A DNA stretch of 64,000 nucleotides from Diphasiastrum complanatum (Eukaryota > Streptophyta > Lycopodiopsida > Lycopodiales > Lycopodiaceae). Position numbers and translations under genes: made by a program. Positions 10,261 through 21,528 of this stretch are shown here, piece after piece. The DNA lies in the NCBI GenBank assembly GCA_029204225.1, contig CM055099.1, positions 41,279,631 through 41,343,630 of the forward strand, read 5' to 3'. The notes under the pieces were generated by a model. It was not told where the DNA came from and made no database searches. It saw only the letters and a list, made by a program, of their open reading frames with translations. Each line of letters starts with the position of its first letter. The first letter of the stretch is position 1.

Positions 10261-13200
10261 ATGGCTTCAATAAGTAGTATACAATCAAAGATCTATACAA
10301 TCCTCGACTCATTAGGACAAGGAGCTACCCGAATGGAGAGATAAGAATGACAAGGCAGTAGTCGTGTTGTCATCATGCATCGAAGATACTCTTTGACACT
10401 TGACCTGGCTACACTCTCCAATGCAAGAGAGATGTGGGATACTTTACTCACAAGATTTCAAACAAAATCACGTAGTCAGATCATGCTTCTTGAAGATCAG
10501 TTGACAAACCTACAATGGGATGGCAAAGACCTCACCTCCTTAATCAGAAAGATGAAGGATCTGTTCCTTTCATTACACAATTCTGGAGCAGAGAATGCAA
10601 TATCAGCAAAGAAGCAGCTCACCTATCTGTTAAGAGCTTTACCAAGATCCTTCCAGACAACTTGAACATTGCTAGCAAAGGATCCACCTATGACACTCGA
10701 ATAGGCAGTGATTAAGATTCGATAAGAAGTCAAAGCTCATGAGCACCTTGATCACAAGGATGCTTCTAACCAAGCTCTCCACAACAACAAGGAGAAGACG
10801 AAGAAGCAGTTCAAGCCTAAGAGGGAGTCAGACAGAAGGCAGCAAGATCAAGACCAGCAAGCAGAGGGAGCCAACAGAGGCAAATGGAAGAACAAAGGAA
10901 AGCTGAAACAGTAGAATGGAGGCAAGAAGATATGCATGAGATGCAAACATGAAGGACATACTGTCGATTCATGCTGGCTCAAGCCGAAGATAGAGTGCAT
11001 CCATTGTCACAAGAAGGGTCATGAGGCAATGGACTATTACCAAAACCGAAACAAACAAGCTCAAAGCAAACAGGAGAACAATAATAGTTCATCCTATGTC
11101 AAACATCCAGAAAGCTTGAATATGGGCAAAGAAAGATCGAATCATGGAAATTCGACCACCTATATCTGTGCAGACATGTGTGCAGCATCGACACCTGACA
11201 CACAGGAGGTAATCCTTGATTTAGGAGCAACCTCACACTTCATTACATCAAGATGGATAATTTTTGACTTTCGAAGTGTCGATCCATCAAGATTTATTAT
11301 TCTTGGAGACAGATCAAAGCATCAAGTGAATGGGATTGGTTCACTGTGGCTCAACACAAACGGCAGAGACAGAGGACTCAAAGACGTTCTGTTCATACCT
11401 ACACTACAACAGGGCTTTCTACCAGTCGCAAGAATAGTAGATGTTGGAATGCATGTGACGTTCTCAGATGCAGCATGCAATGTCGTTGATGCAGACACCA
11501 GTACATTGATTACACAAGGTAGAAGAAAAGACAACATGTATCACTTGAAAGTACGCCTACATGCAGATCAAGTACATCAAACCCATGATGATTCGTCAGA
11601 TATTCTATGTCATAGGAGACTATGCTATATGAACTCAATGAGATTGTATCAAGCAATCCATCACGGAGCAATCATAGGGGTGAGCATCTTGAATGCAACT
11701 AGTTCGATGACCTGTGATGCATGTATAAAAGGTGAGATGTCATGTACTCATTTTGTCAAGGATCCTAATGACAAAGATTCTAGAGTTAGTACATTCGGAC
11801 ATTTGTGGACCTTTCGACGTGATCTCAGTAGGAGGCTCGAAGTACTATATCACCTTCATTGATGATTACAGTAAGTTCGCCCAAGTCTACTTCATTCATA
11901 ATAAATCAGATGCATTCGACAAGCTCACAGAGTATGTGAGCTAGGCAGAAAGATGCACAAGATACAAGGCGAAGCAGATCAGAACAGATTGAGGTGGAGA
12001 ATACATCTCAAACCAATTCACTGATTTCTTCAATGATTAGAGAATCATTCATAGAAGGACAACATCCTATACACCGCAGCATAATGGTGTTGCAGAAAGA
12101 CTAAACATGACTCTCATGGAAGCCACTAGGTGCATGATAGCCTATTCAAAAGCTCCAAGAGTGCTGTGTGCTGAAGCAGTAGCTATAGCTACCTACATTC
12201 AGAACAGGACAAGAAAATCTGGTGTTCCTCATACAACACCACACACACAAACTATGGTGGGGTAGAAAACCCAATCTGACTCATATTTGAATCTTTGGCT
12301 GTGCAGCATATGCACATGATCTTGACAAGCTTCGGAAGAAGCTTGATGAGAAAGCAGAACAAGGATATCTTGTAGGATATGACAATCATTTATCACACTA
12401 CAGAATCTATATGTCAGAGACAAACACAGTGAAGACAGTCAGAGATGTCACGTTCGATGAGGCCAAAACAATGGCCAACAATGATTCTGTCACTTATGAA
12501 GACCTTGGAAGACAATATTATGATCTATCAACCACGACAAAGGGAGCAGAGGATGAACAATCAGACAAAGATGTTTGAGTCGCAAGCAACGAATCAGAGG
12601 AAGAAAGATTTGCAAGCTAGCCTACTGCTACAACACCTATGAACCGAAATGGTTTTGGACCTAGCAGAACAATAGCATTACAGTACCAGAAGGATCTCCT
12701 AGAAGACCAGTAAGAGAACGAAGAGCATCAGCAAGATTTGTGCTAGGTAGCTCAGCTTCTATATCTGAAGAGTTTTGTGGATTCATTGGAGAACCACAAA
12801 CATTCGAAGAAGCAATTGAATGTCCAGAGAAGGACAAATGGATCCAAGCCATGAAGGAGATGGAATCCATGAAGAAGAATGAGGTACGGACATTGCAGCC
12901 ATTACCAGATAAGCAAAAGACTGTACAATGCAAGTGGGTATACAAGCTGAAGTATGGACCAAATGGAAATATTTCAAAGTATAAAGCCAACCTTGTAGCA
13001 AAGGGTTTCTCTCAGAGATATGGTATTGACTATGCTGAGACCTTCTCTCATGTCGTTAAACAATTGTCCCTATGCCTAATGTTTGCATATGCAGCCGCTT
13101 ATGATCTCAGGATTCACATTGTGGACGAAAAGACAACGTTCTTACATGGTGAGCTAGATGAAAAAGTCTACATGGATCAACCTCCAGGCTATATTTTGAA

Positions 13201-14400
13201 CTCACTTCCTACTTATGCATGCAGAATGCACAGGAGTATCTATGGTCTGAAGCAATCAGCACGACAATGGTATACAAAAAAACATCAAGCCCTGAAATCC
13301 TTAGGATTCAAGCCACTAATAGCTGATTCCAATGTTTACGTGAGAATTACAGATGGGAAGATCATCATTATAGTTGTATATGTGGACGACACCCTGATAC
13401 TCTTCAAAAGTGAAGAACTTATTGCTGAAGTGAAGTGCGACATCTCAAAACATTTCAAGAATATAGACCTAGGAGAAGCCAAATGTTATCTTGGCTTACA
13501 GATTGACAGAGACTATGACAAAAATTGTACCTTCATCAGTCCAGATATACCCAAAAAATCCTTAAAAATTTTGGGATGATGAATTGCAAAGGAACAAATG
13601 CTCGAATGCTTGTAGGAACAATTCTATGAAGATTGTTTGAAGACTGAAGAGGAAAAAGAATTGATGGAACATACACCATACAGGAAACTAATTGGATCAA
13701 TAATGTATCTTGCAGATAACACACATCCTGACATTGCTTATGCCATATTTAAAATGAGCCAATTCAGTACGAATCCAGGCTCGACTCATTAGAAGATCGT
13801 GAAGCGAATCTTGCAGTACCTTCAACTGACGAAGGATTTTGGATTGTGTTATTCTCATGATTCTAGATGCTTTCATACAGTGACGCTAGCTGGGCATCTC
13901 TCAAGGACGACTGCAAAAGTGTCTCAAGAGGATGTACCATCGCAGCATGAGCAGCAATTCTCTGGGATAGCAAAAAGCAGACCATCGTAGCTCAGTCATC
14001 CTACAAAGTAGAATACGTAGCAGCAGCAAAGATGGCCAATGAAATCACTTGGCTCAAACAGTTCTTTGATGAACTAGGTGAAACGAGGAATGAACCTCTG
14101 ATTTTGCAGATGGACAATACATCCGCAATACACCTGACAAAGGATCTTGTATTTTCCTCAAGGACGAAACACATTGCAATCACGTACCACTTGATAAGGG
14201 ATCTGATCGAAAAGAAGAAACTCCAGACTACTTTCATTGGAATGAAGAAGATGGTTGCTGACATCTTCACAAAGGCCTTAGACAAAGGTTTATTCGAGAA
14301 ATAGAGGAACAGTCTTGGAGTCATAAAGCTACCACGCTTTGAGAGGGAGCTGAAGAAACAAGATGTTTCTGTTACCAAAGCTCTGCTAGCTCTCGACTCC
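10261..14400 (+). pseudogene. Old Ty1/copia gag-pol, full domain set, decayed
   Basis: The ATG at 10261 starts MASISSIQSKI, which soon hits stops. The UBN2-type Gag continues at 10375-10720 (NAREMWDTLLTRFQ, LTNLQWDGKDL). Two zinc knuckles lie at about 10934-11040; the second has lost its last Cys (MDYY). Protease DLGATSHF near 11219-11242 has Leu in place of the usual Ser after the catalytic Asp. GAG-pre is near 11610. Integrase VHSDICGP and FIDDYSKF are near 11790-11880, and the QNGVAERL-like motif near 12080. Reverse transcriptase at 12740-13579 keeps KWVYKLK, NLVAKGFSQ, GLKQSARQWY and the catalytic YVDD at 13378-13389. RNase H is at 13800-14304 (ANEITWLKQF, DNTSAIHL, ADIFTKAL). Stops and frameshifts separate these blocks. 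The two-knuckle Gag resembles the minus-strand element at 62.8-64 kb. Confidence 0.9.
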
Positions 14401-14624
14401 CACCCTGACCAAAAATCATGAAGACCTCGAAGAAGAAATGTTCACAAACAACACAAACAACAAAAGAAGGCCAAACAATGCGAAAGGAAAATGTTTGCGA
14501 CACTCGAAGGTCGAATACTTTTGACCTTCGTGCTCCAAAGGACCAGGAAGATCAAACAAGTACCATGAAGTATAGTTTCTTGATATGATATGATGACATC
14601 AGCAGAAGAGCGTTAGGATGTGTC
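14305..14624 (+). other. 3' end of old copia element
   Basis: Remaining coding-like tail and presumably the polypurine tract (GAGAGGGAGC near 14341-14350) and the first part of the 3' LTR. The LTR cannot be delimited because family B inserted at 14625 and the matching 5' LTR was not recognised. Ends with target duplication GTGTC at 14620-14624. Confidence 0.4.
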
Positions 14625-15279
14625 TGTGAAAATTGTCAACATTTCCTAGCTAGTTTGAGGCCTAAATTGGCTAAAATTGTAAATAGTTTTGGTTCTGGAG
14701 TTTCACACGTGTGAACCAGGCCACAATGTTTTTATTTACTGTATTTTTTCAGTATGATGAAGTGTCAAACTTCATACCCTTCAAAATGAGACCATTTTGA
14801 TGTATTTTGGTCATATAAGCCATTTTTAGCTATTTTTCCTATATAGGGAATATCTAGGGTCAAGTACCTTCTAGAGAGAGGAGAGAGAGTCATCTTCCTC
14901 ATCCATAAATAGTAGGGAAGTCGTGGAGAACAGGTTGGAGAAACCTTTTGTATGCTTCATTGAGATCAATAGATCATTGTCATTGTTTCTTCCTCCATTG
15001 AGAGCATTGTTGTGTGTATTGTCTTCAAGCTATTGTGTATGATCTTAGGTGCTTTCCAAAAGTGATAGGCTGATGTATTATGGACTGTATAATGCTATTT
15101 TGGGCCGCACTTGATGTTTATGGAAGTTTCCATTTGTGATAAATGCTTTTTGATCAAGTTCTTTGCATTCTAGGTAGCATAGAATGTGTTGCCAATTCCT
15201 AGCTTATGTAGTTTGGAGTGCAAGCATTCAAGCCAATGATCTTGGAGTTTAGATCCACTTAGGATCTGTATTTTTCACA
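14625..15279 (+). repeat. 5' LTR of family B element
   Basis: TGTGAAAATTG ... TTTTTCACA, so the ends form an 8-bp inverted repeat. A perfect 14-bp palindrome TTCACACGTGTGAA lies at 14702-14715. A TATA-like CTATATAGGG is at 14839-14848, followed by a GA-rich tract near 14876-14890. Confidence 0.95.
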
Positions 15280-15291
15280 TGGTATCAGAGC
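15280..15291 (+). other. Primer-binding site of family B element
   Basis: TGGTATCAGAGC abuts the 5' LTR end without a gap; it is complementary to the 3' end of initiator-Met tRNA. Confidence 0.9.
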
Positions 15292-16450
15292 TGGTTGGCT
15301 TCTATTTACAGTAAGTATTCCATTTTTGGTGATATTTGGATGTTTGATCAAGTTCTAGCATGATTTTGCATTGCTTTGTTGATCAAATCTTACTAACCTT
15401 TGTTTTGTGAGTTGAACTTGTGGATCAAAAGCATATTTCAGGTCTATTGAAGATCAGAGGCTGAAAAGAAACTATTTTGGATCAGATCATAACACCTAAT
15501 CATTTGTGATTGTGAGGCTTGTGCATATTCAATACTAACAATGTTCTTTTCAATCCTATTGTTGACAATCTCCATTCTTGGATGAACACTCTCCTTAAGT
15601 GGATGAAACTTCTCCTTAAGTGGATGACAAATGCTCTTTTGAGTGAGTTGTGATTCTCCTAAAGGCTGAGCAAAGCTCCCATTTGGATGAAAGATCCCCT
15701 TTTTTGGGTGAACATATTGTAAGCTCCATTGTGAAGAGCATATTGTAAAGATTGTCATCAATTTTGGCATAAATTTTGGTGTACTTTGTTGAGCATGTAA
15801 GTAACTCTCCTTATGTAATTTGATTGGAGCATTTGTTGGAAGGTTTAACCATTATGCAAGTGTGTTTTCAGGTTCTTAACAGGTTGAGGAACATTCTCAT
15901 GTGAAGTGATCTTAGATCTACATCTAAACACCAAGATTTGACAAGATAGTGAAGCTAGTCTTGTGATTCACTAAGTGTGCTCATTCATTCACCTCTAAAT
16001 CTTGTATTTATCACTTGCTGGAGTTTATAAACTTTTAGAAGTGTGGTTTACATGTGGTTTTACAGGCTGAATCAATATCTTAGTGTGTTGATCATATGTT
16101 GATCAAGTTTGTTCATTACTAGGTAATCTTGGCATCCTAGTTTTGGGTATTTTCTAAGAATGCAAGTAACTCTTCACACCATAACTTGATTTGGTCACTT
16201 GCTGGAAAGTTTGAGAGCTTAAGCAAGAGTGTGTTCAGGTTGGTTTGATTTTGTAATCCATTCTTAGTGTGTGCAAAGTGTTGCATGTGTTTCAATCTTC
16301 CTTTCTATGCTTGGAAACCATCTAGGTTCAAGATAGAAGTGTTTTAGGGTCCTAAATCTTCATAGATCTCTTTATCTATCATTTGTTGAGAGAAAAGTGA
16401 GTGCTAAGTGCTTTAGGACAGAACCTAAAAGTTGAAGAAACATTAGAATC
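15292..16450 (+). other. Untranslated leader of family B element
   Basis: About 1.16 kb between primer-binding site and gag-pol start with no supported ORF. It contains repeated phrases built on ggatgaA / ctcCTtaagtgga near 15580-15730, and recurring TTGCTGGA..TTT segments near 15835, 16016 and 16200, suggesting internal degenerate repeats. Confidence 0.5.
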
Positions 16451-19400
16451 ATGACTTCCAATGGTGGGATCATGCTAGAGTCTAGTGAAAGGTTGAGTTC
16501 ATCAAACTACTCTACTTGGAAAGTGAGGATGGAGTCCTTACTTGAGTTGAATGAACTCATGGACATAGTTGCAGAAATTGAAGAGAGACCTCTCACACTT
16601 CAAGAGCAACAAAGGTTTGATAAGAAGGCCAAAAGGGCTCTTCATATCATTAAAATGAATGTTACAAATGAACTTCTCAAGGAAGTTGGAAAGTGTCAAA
16701 GTGCAAGTGAGGCATGGAATGCCTTAAAGAAGCTCTTTGAATCAAAGTCCACATCTAGGGTATTGACCCTAAGGAGACAAATATTTTCTAGTAGGCAAAG
16801 AGAGGGTGAAAGTGCTCATGCATTTATCTTGAGAGTTAAGTCCCTAAGTGATGATTTAGCATGCATTGATGAGAACATAAAAGATGGTGAAATAGTCCAA
16901 GTTATGTTGAATGGTTTGCTAAATGAACATGCTAACCTTGTGCAAAGTTTTGCCATTCAAAGAGTCTTGCCAAGTGTGGTTGACTTGCAAGAAATCTTAT
17001 TGGCTGAAGAACATAGGTTGCAATCAAAGCTTGATGGTGCATCCTTGCAAGGTGGAGGTGAAGAGGCTTTCTTCACAAAAGGCAAATTCAAGGGCAAAGG
17101 TAAAGGCAAAGGGAAATGGTCCAAAGGTGGTAACTTTGATCATGATGATCACTCTTCCTCTTCCTCTTCTACTAAGAACAATAAGTCAAAGTTCAAGTGC
17201 TTTTATTGTGGGATAAAAGGTCATTTTGCAAATGAATGTTATAAGAAGAAAAGAGAGCAAGGAGAGAGGCAAGGAAATCTTACAATAGATGAGGAAGAAC
17301 ATAACACATGTGAATCACTTGTTATGACTTCAAGTTTGTTAGCCAACATAGATGATAATGATCCTTGGTGGATTGATAGTGGAGCCTCATCTCACATGAC
17401 AAGACATAAGGAATACTTTACATCCTTATTGTCTTATGAGGGAGAAGGTAACATCATCTACACTGCAAATGATGGTCAATGTGACATCAAAGGCATAGGC
17501 ACTATTCCTATTTCCCTTTCAACAAATAGGAAAGCAAATCTTGAAAATGTTTTGTACATTCCTTCAATCACTAAGAATTTGCTTAGTGTAAGTCAAATGA
17601 TTGACAAAGGACTTGATGTGGAGTTCATTGGAGATGCATGTTTGATAAGTAAATGTGGATCCTTGATTGCTCAAGGTAGGAGGCATGGTAAACTTTTCAA
17701 GCTTGATGCATGTGTGATCTCTAATCATGAAGGATGTATGGCTAGGGAGCAATTGACAAACCAAGAAGTTTGGCACAAGAGGTTGGGCCATCCCAACTTC
17801 AAATCTTTGGAGGTAATGGCAAAGAAAGAGCTTGTTCTTGGTCTCCCTAAAAGTCTTGTTGCAAACAATAGTGTTTGTGAACATTGTGCCTTGTCCAAAT
17901 CTCATAGACTTGCTTATTCTAGATCTACTTCTAGATCTAAAGAAGCTTTTCAACTTGTGCATTCTGATATTCATTCTTCTAGTACAACTAGCAATGGTGG
18001 GGCAAAGATGTATGCAACTTTCATTGATGACTTTAGTAGGTATACTTGGATCTATCTTCTTAAAAGTAAGGATGAAGTGTTTGCTGCATTTGTCAAGTTC
18101 AAGAATGAAATGGAAAACCAATTCAATACAAAGATCAAATGCTTAAGATCTGATAATGGAGGGGAATACACCTCAAATAGGTTCAAAGACTTTTGTATAG
18201 CACATGGGATTAAGAGGGAGATGTCTAGTCCTAGGACTCCACAACAGAATGGAGTGGCCGAGAGGAAGAATAGAACCCTTTGTGAATGTGCCAAGGCAAT
18301 GAGACTACATGCTAATCTTGCTAAGTCTTTTTGGGGGGAAGCTTTAGCACGTGCTAACTATCTATGTAATAGATGGACAAGTGCTTCCTTGGATGGTAAA
18401 ACTCCTCATGAGGTTCTTTATGGTAGAAGGCCGAGTGTCAAGCATTGTAGGATCTTTGGATGTACATGTTTTGTCAATATCACACTTGATGATAGAACTA
18501 AAGAAGATCCTTCATCAAAGAAGGGTGTGTTTGTTGGCTATAGTGAAGTAAGCAAGGCTTACAAAGTGTACATTCCTTCTACAAAGAAAGTTGTCATAAG
18601 TAGGGATGTCATCTTTCATGAAGAGAATGTTTCCAATGTTGTTGATGTTGATGTTGATGTTGATGTGCCTACTAATCATCATGATGTGCAAGATGTCTTG
18701 GATGAAGATGGAGATGCCACTCCAAAGCAAACTTCAAGGAAGACTCAAAGGCAAAGGGCCAAGCCATCAAGGCTAACCTATGATGAAAAAGGAAAGCAAG
18801 TGGTGGACAACTCTAACTTTGCTTTTCTTACCTCTTTTGATGAACCAACTTGTGTAGGTGAAGCAATTCAAAAGAAGGAATGGATCCAAGCCATGGATCA
18901 TGAGCATCAAGCACTCATCAAAAGCAACACATGGAGGTTGGTAAAGCTTCCAAAGGACAAGAAGGCAATTGGTTGTAAGTGGATCTTCAAGATCAAGACA
19001 AATCAAGATGGATCAATCAACAAGTACAAGGCAAGGTTGGTGGCAAAGGGGTATGCTCAAGAATATGGTATTGACTATGATGAGACCTTTGCACCCGTGG
19101 CAAAGATGGTAACTATTCGAATCCTAATCTCTCTTGCAACTCTTTATGATTGGGATATGTGGCAAATGGATGTTACTAATGCCTTATTGAATGGTGATCT
19201 TGAAGAAGATATTTACATGGAGCAACCCAAGGGCTATGTTTCACATGATGAGCCTAATCATGTGTGCTATCTCCAAAAGAGTTTGTATGGGCTAAAGCAA
19301 GCACCAAGGAGTTGGTATGCTAAGCTCAATTCCTTCTTACTTTCTCAAAACTTTGTTATGAGTGAGTATGATCATTCTCTCTACTTTAGATTGAATGAAA

Positions 19401-20410
19401 ATGATATCACTTTACTTTTGATCTATGTTGATGACATTATCTTAAGTGGTGGTAACAATCTAGATATAGATGAAATCAAGATGGCACTCAAAAGAGAGTT
19501 TGAAATTCAAGATCTTGGTAAACTTCATTATATCTTAGGAATAGAGATTATTAGAACTTCTAAATCTACATTCATATGTCAAGAAAAGTATGTTAACTCT
19601 ATTCTAAAAAGGTTTCATATGGAAGATTGTAAAGTTGTTTCTACTCCTATGGAATCAAATGTAAAGCTAACTACAAGAAGTAATGAAAGATCCTTCAAGG
19701 ACATTACTCTCTATAGAAAGCTAATAGGATCTCTTATATGGTTAACCATCACAAGACCTGATCTAAGCTTTGTGGTTGGTAAAATAAGTCAATTTATGCA
19801 AGATCCTAGTGAGGCTCATTGGAAGCTAGGAAAGAGAGTACTTAGATACATCTCGGGATCTAGAGATTTTGGCATCTTGTATGGAGGTACTACACCTAAC
19901 CTTTGTGTATTTTCAGATTCAGATTTTGCAGGTGATCAAATGGATAGGAAGTCAACAAGTGCCTTTGCAATCTATCTTGGAGATGGAGTGGTCTCATGGC
20001 TATCAAAGAAGCAACCAACTATCTCTCTATCTTCCACCGAAGCCGAGTACAAGGCATTAACAACATGCACCAAGGAGATTCTTTGGATCAAGAGGATGTT
20101 ATTGGATATTCACTTGCTGGAACCAGAGAAGACTCCAATCATACTTTGTGATAACCTTTCAGCCCAAAGCTTGGCAAGCAATCCTGTTTTTCATGCAAGG
20201 AGCAAGCACATTGAGATTGCTCACCATTTTGTGAGAGATCAAGTCATTGCCAAAGAGGTGGAGCTTCAACATGTCTCTTCAAAGGAGTGTGTGGCTGATA
20301 TCTTCACCAAACCATTGGGAAAGGACCTATATTTAATGCATAGATCTAATCTTGGAATGTGCTCAAAGACTATGTTGAAACTAGCATCCAATGTTGAAGA
20401 GGGAGTGTGA
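16451..20410 (+). CDS. gag-pol: Gag-Pol polyprotein, Ty1/copia, intact (1319 codons)
   Basis: One frame encodes the whole copia polyprotein. The UBN2-type capsid region spans residues about 10-190. A basic GKGKGK stretch near 210-220 is followed by the CCHC knuckle CFYCGIKGHFANEC near 250. The aspartic protease motif DSGASSHMT begins at about 309 (codon 17375-17377). GAG-pre HKRLGHPNF lies near 442. Integrase has HSDIH near 505, RSDNGGEY near 567 and PQQNGVAERKNRT near 600. Reverse transcriptase starts near 811 (WIQAMDHEH), with ARLVAKGYAQ near 865, [10 protein letters not shown] near 950 and catalytic YVDD at 992-995. RNase H spans about 1150-1290 (DSDFAGD, STEAEYKAL, ADIFTKPLG). A VDVDVDV run from a GATGTT repeat lies near 728-738. 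The stop TGA at 20408-20410 is inside the 3' LTR. There is no separate gag ORF or frameshift site, as is usual for plant copia. Confidence 0.97.
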   Translation: MTSNGGIMLESSERLSSSNYSTWKVRMESLLELNELMDIVAEIEERPLTLQEQQRFDKKAKRALHIIKMNVTNELLKEVGKCQSASEAWNALKKLFESKSTSRVLTLRRQIFSSRQREGESAHAFILRVKSLSDDLACIDENIKDGEIVQVMLNGLLNEHANLVQSFAIQRVLPSVVDLQEILLAEEHRLQSKLDGASLQGGGEEAFFTKGKFKGKGKGKGKWSKGGNFDHDDHSSSSSSTKNNKSKFKCFYCGIKGHFANECYKKKREQGERQGNLTIDEEEHNTCESLVMTSSLLANIDDNDPWWIDSGASSHMTRHKEYFTSLLSYEGEGNIIYTANDGQCDIKGIGTIPISLSTNRKANLENVLYIPSITKNLLSVSQMIDKGLDVEFIGDACLISKCGSLIAQGRRHGKLFKLDACVISNHEGCMAREQLTNQEVWHKRLGHPNFKSLEVMAKKELVLGLPKSLVANNSVCEHCALSKSHRLAYSRSTSRSKEAFQLVHSDIHSSSTTSNGGAKMYATFIDDFSRYTWIYLLKSKDEVFAAFVKFKNEMENQFNTKIKCLRSDNGGEYTSNRFKDFCIAHGIKREMSSPRTPQQNGVAERKNRTLCECAKAMRLHANLAKSFWGEALARANYLCNRWTSASLDGKTPHEVLYGRRPSVKHCRIFGCTCFVNITLDDRTKEDPSSKKGVFVGYSEVSKAYKVYIPSTKKVVISRDVIFHEENVSNVVDVDVDVDVPTNHHDVQDVLDEDGDATPKQTSRKTQRQRAKPSRLTYDEKGKQVVDNSNFAFLTSFDEPTCVGEAIQKKEWIQAMDHEHQALIKSNTWRLVKLPKDKKAIGCKWIFKIKTNQDGSINKYKARLVAKGYAQEYGIDYDETFAPVAKMVTIRILISLATLYDWDMWQMDVTNALLNGDLEEDIYMEQPKGYVSHDEPNHVCYLQKSLYGLKQAPRSWYAKLNSFLLSQNFVMSEYDHSLYFRLNENDITLLLIYVDDIILSGGNNLDIDEIKMALKREFEIQDLGKLHYILGIEIIRTSKSTFICQEKYVNSILKRFHMEDCKVVSTPMESNVKLTTRSNERSFKDITLYRKLIGSLIWLTITRPDLSFVVGKISQFMQDPSEAHWKLGKRVLRYISGSRDFGILYGGTTPNLCVFSDSDFAGDQMDRKSTSAFAIYLGDGVVSWLSKKQPTISLSSTEAEYKALTTCTKEILWIKRMLLDIHLLEPEKTPIILCDNLSAQSLASNPVFHARSKHIEIAHHFVRDQVIAKEVELQHVSSKECVADIFTKPLGKDLYLMHRSNLGMCSKTMLKLASNVEEGV
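20396..20405 (+). other. Polypurine tract of family B element
   Basis: GAAGAGGGAG abuts the 3' LTR and would prime plus-strand DNA synthesis. It is also translated: it supplies the Glu-Glu-Gly codons just before the final Val-stop, so coding and priming signals overlap. Confidence 0.85.
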
Positions 20411-21060
20411 AAATTGTCAACATTTCCTAGCTAGTTTGAGGCCTAAATTGGCTAAAATTGTAAATAGTTTTGGTTCTGGAGTTTCACACGTGTGAACCAG
20501 GCCACAATGTTTTTATTTACTGTATTTTTTCAGTATGATGAAGTGTCAAACTTCATACCCTTCAAAATGAGACCATTTTGATGTATTTTGGTCATATAAG
20601 CCATTTTTAGCTATTTTTCCTATATAGGGAATAACTAGGGTCAAGTACCTTCTAGAGAGAGGAGAGAGAGTCATCTTCCTCATCCATAAATAGTAGGGAA
20701 GTCGTGGAGAACAGGTTGGAGAAACCTTTTGTATGCTTCATTGAGATCAATAGATCATTGTCATTGTTTCTTCCTCCATTGAGAGCATTGTTGTGTGTAT
20801 TGTCTTCAAGCTATTGTGTATGATCTTAGGTGCTTTCCAAAAGTGATAGGCTGATGTATTATGGACTGTATAATGCTATTTTGGGCCGCACTTGATGTTT
20901 ATGGAAGTTTCCATTTGTGATAAATGCTTTTTGATCAAGTTCTTTGCATTCTAGGTAGCATAGAATGTGTTGCCAATTCCTAGCTTATGTAGTTTGGAGT
21001 GCAAGCATTCAAGCCAATGATCTTGGAGTTTAGATCCACTTAGGATCTGTATTTTTCACA
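20406..21060 (+). repeat. 3' LTR of family B element
   Basis: 655 bp, matching the 5' LTR except for one base noticed by eye. Palindrome TTCACACGTGTGAA at 20483-20496. Followed by GTGTC at 21061-21065. Confidence 0.95.
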
Positions 21061-21065
21061 GTGTC

Positions 21066-21528
21066 TAATCTGCCGCTCTTGTAATCTGAGATTGGTCTTA
21101 GATTGTTTAATCTATCTAATCAGAAATGTTACTCTGAATATATGCAGTTGCTAGATGCACCAATGAAATACATAAACACAGATAGACAATATTGTAAGCA
21201 GGATCCATAGAGTTCCAATAAGTCCGCTAATAAGCGAGACATTGTTCGTGGAGAACACCACTTCTCTCATGCCAATGCGCTGTGTGGGTCTATCACACAA
21301 TGCTTAAACGAAGAGGATCAATAGATGATGTTGTAGCTGTTATGCACATGTCATTCTAAATTGTCTGATCTCGATTGAATCATTGTCTGCTTATTGTTCC
21401 TGTATCTCATTCGCTTGTTTTATCTATTCCACAGACAGGTTCAATCTTGTTGAATGCATTAGAGGAAGTTTAAACACAAAAAGGGCCTTTTGTCAAGATT
21501 CTTTTGTCATTTTTATTCACTTCTTTTG
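21066..21528. other. Host sequence between two insertions
   Basis: No gene seen. By target-duplication logic it was contiguous with 14624 before family B inserted and with 44692 before the array inserted. It is probably part of the old copia 3' LTR, but I could not match it to a 5' copy. Ends with TTTTG (21524-21528), the left copy of the array target duplication. Confidence 0.45.

Larger units (their letters stand above)
14625..21060 (+). mobile_element. Family B: complete, young, autonomous Ty1/copia retrotransposon
   Basis: Length 6436 bp. LTRs at 14625-15279 and 20406-21060 are each 655 bp and differ at one base that I can see (gaataTctag against gaataActag). Target duplication GTGTC lies at 14620-14624 and 21061-21065. 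The primer-binding site TGGTATCAGAGC starts at 15280 and the polypurine tract GAAGAGGGAG at 20396-20405. A single uninterrupted gag-pol ORF (16451-20410) carries every catalytic motif. All parts needed for autonomous movement are present, so the insertion is recent and may still be competent. It sits in the 3' part of the old copia element. Confidence 0.97.

Noticed and set aside
17564-18121. 185-codon minus-strand frame opposite family B integrase
   Set aside because: Shadow of the intact gag-pol frame on the other strand; no motif of its own.
18635-18670. GATGTT repeat in family B gag-pol as a microsatellite of interest
   Set aside because: Short, in frame and simply encodes a Val-Asp run in the variable linker between integrase and RT.
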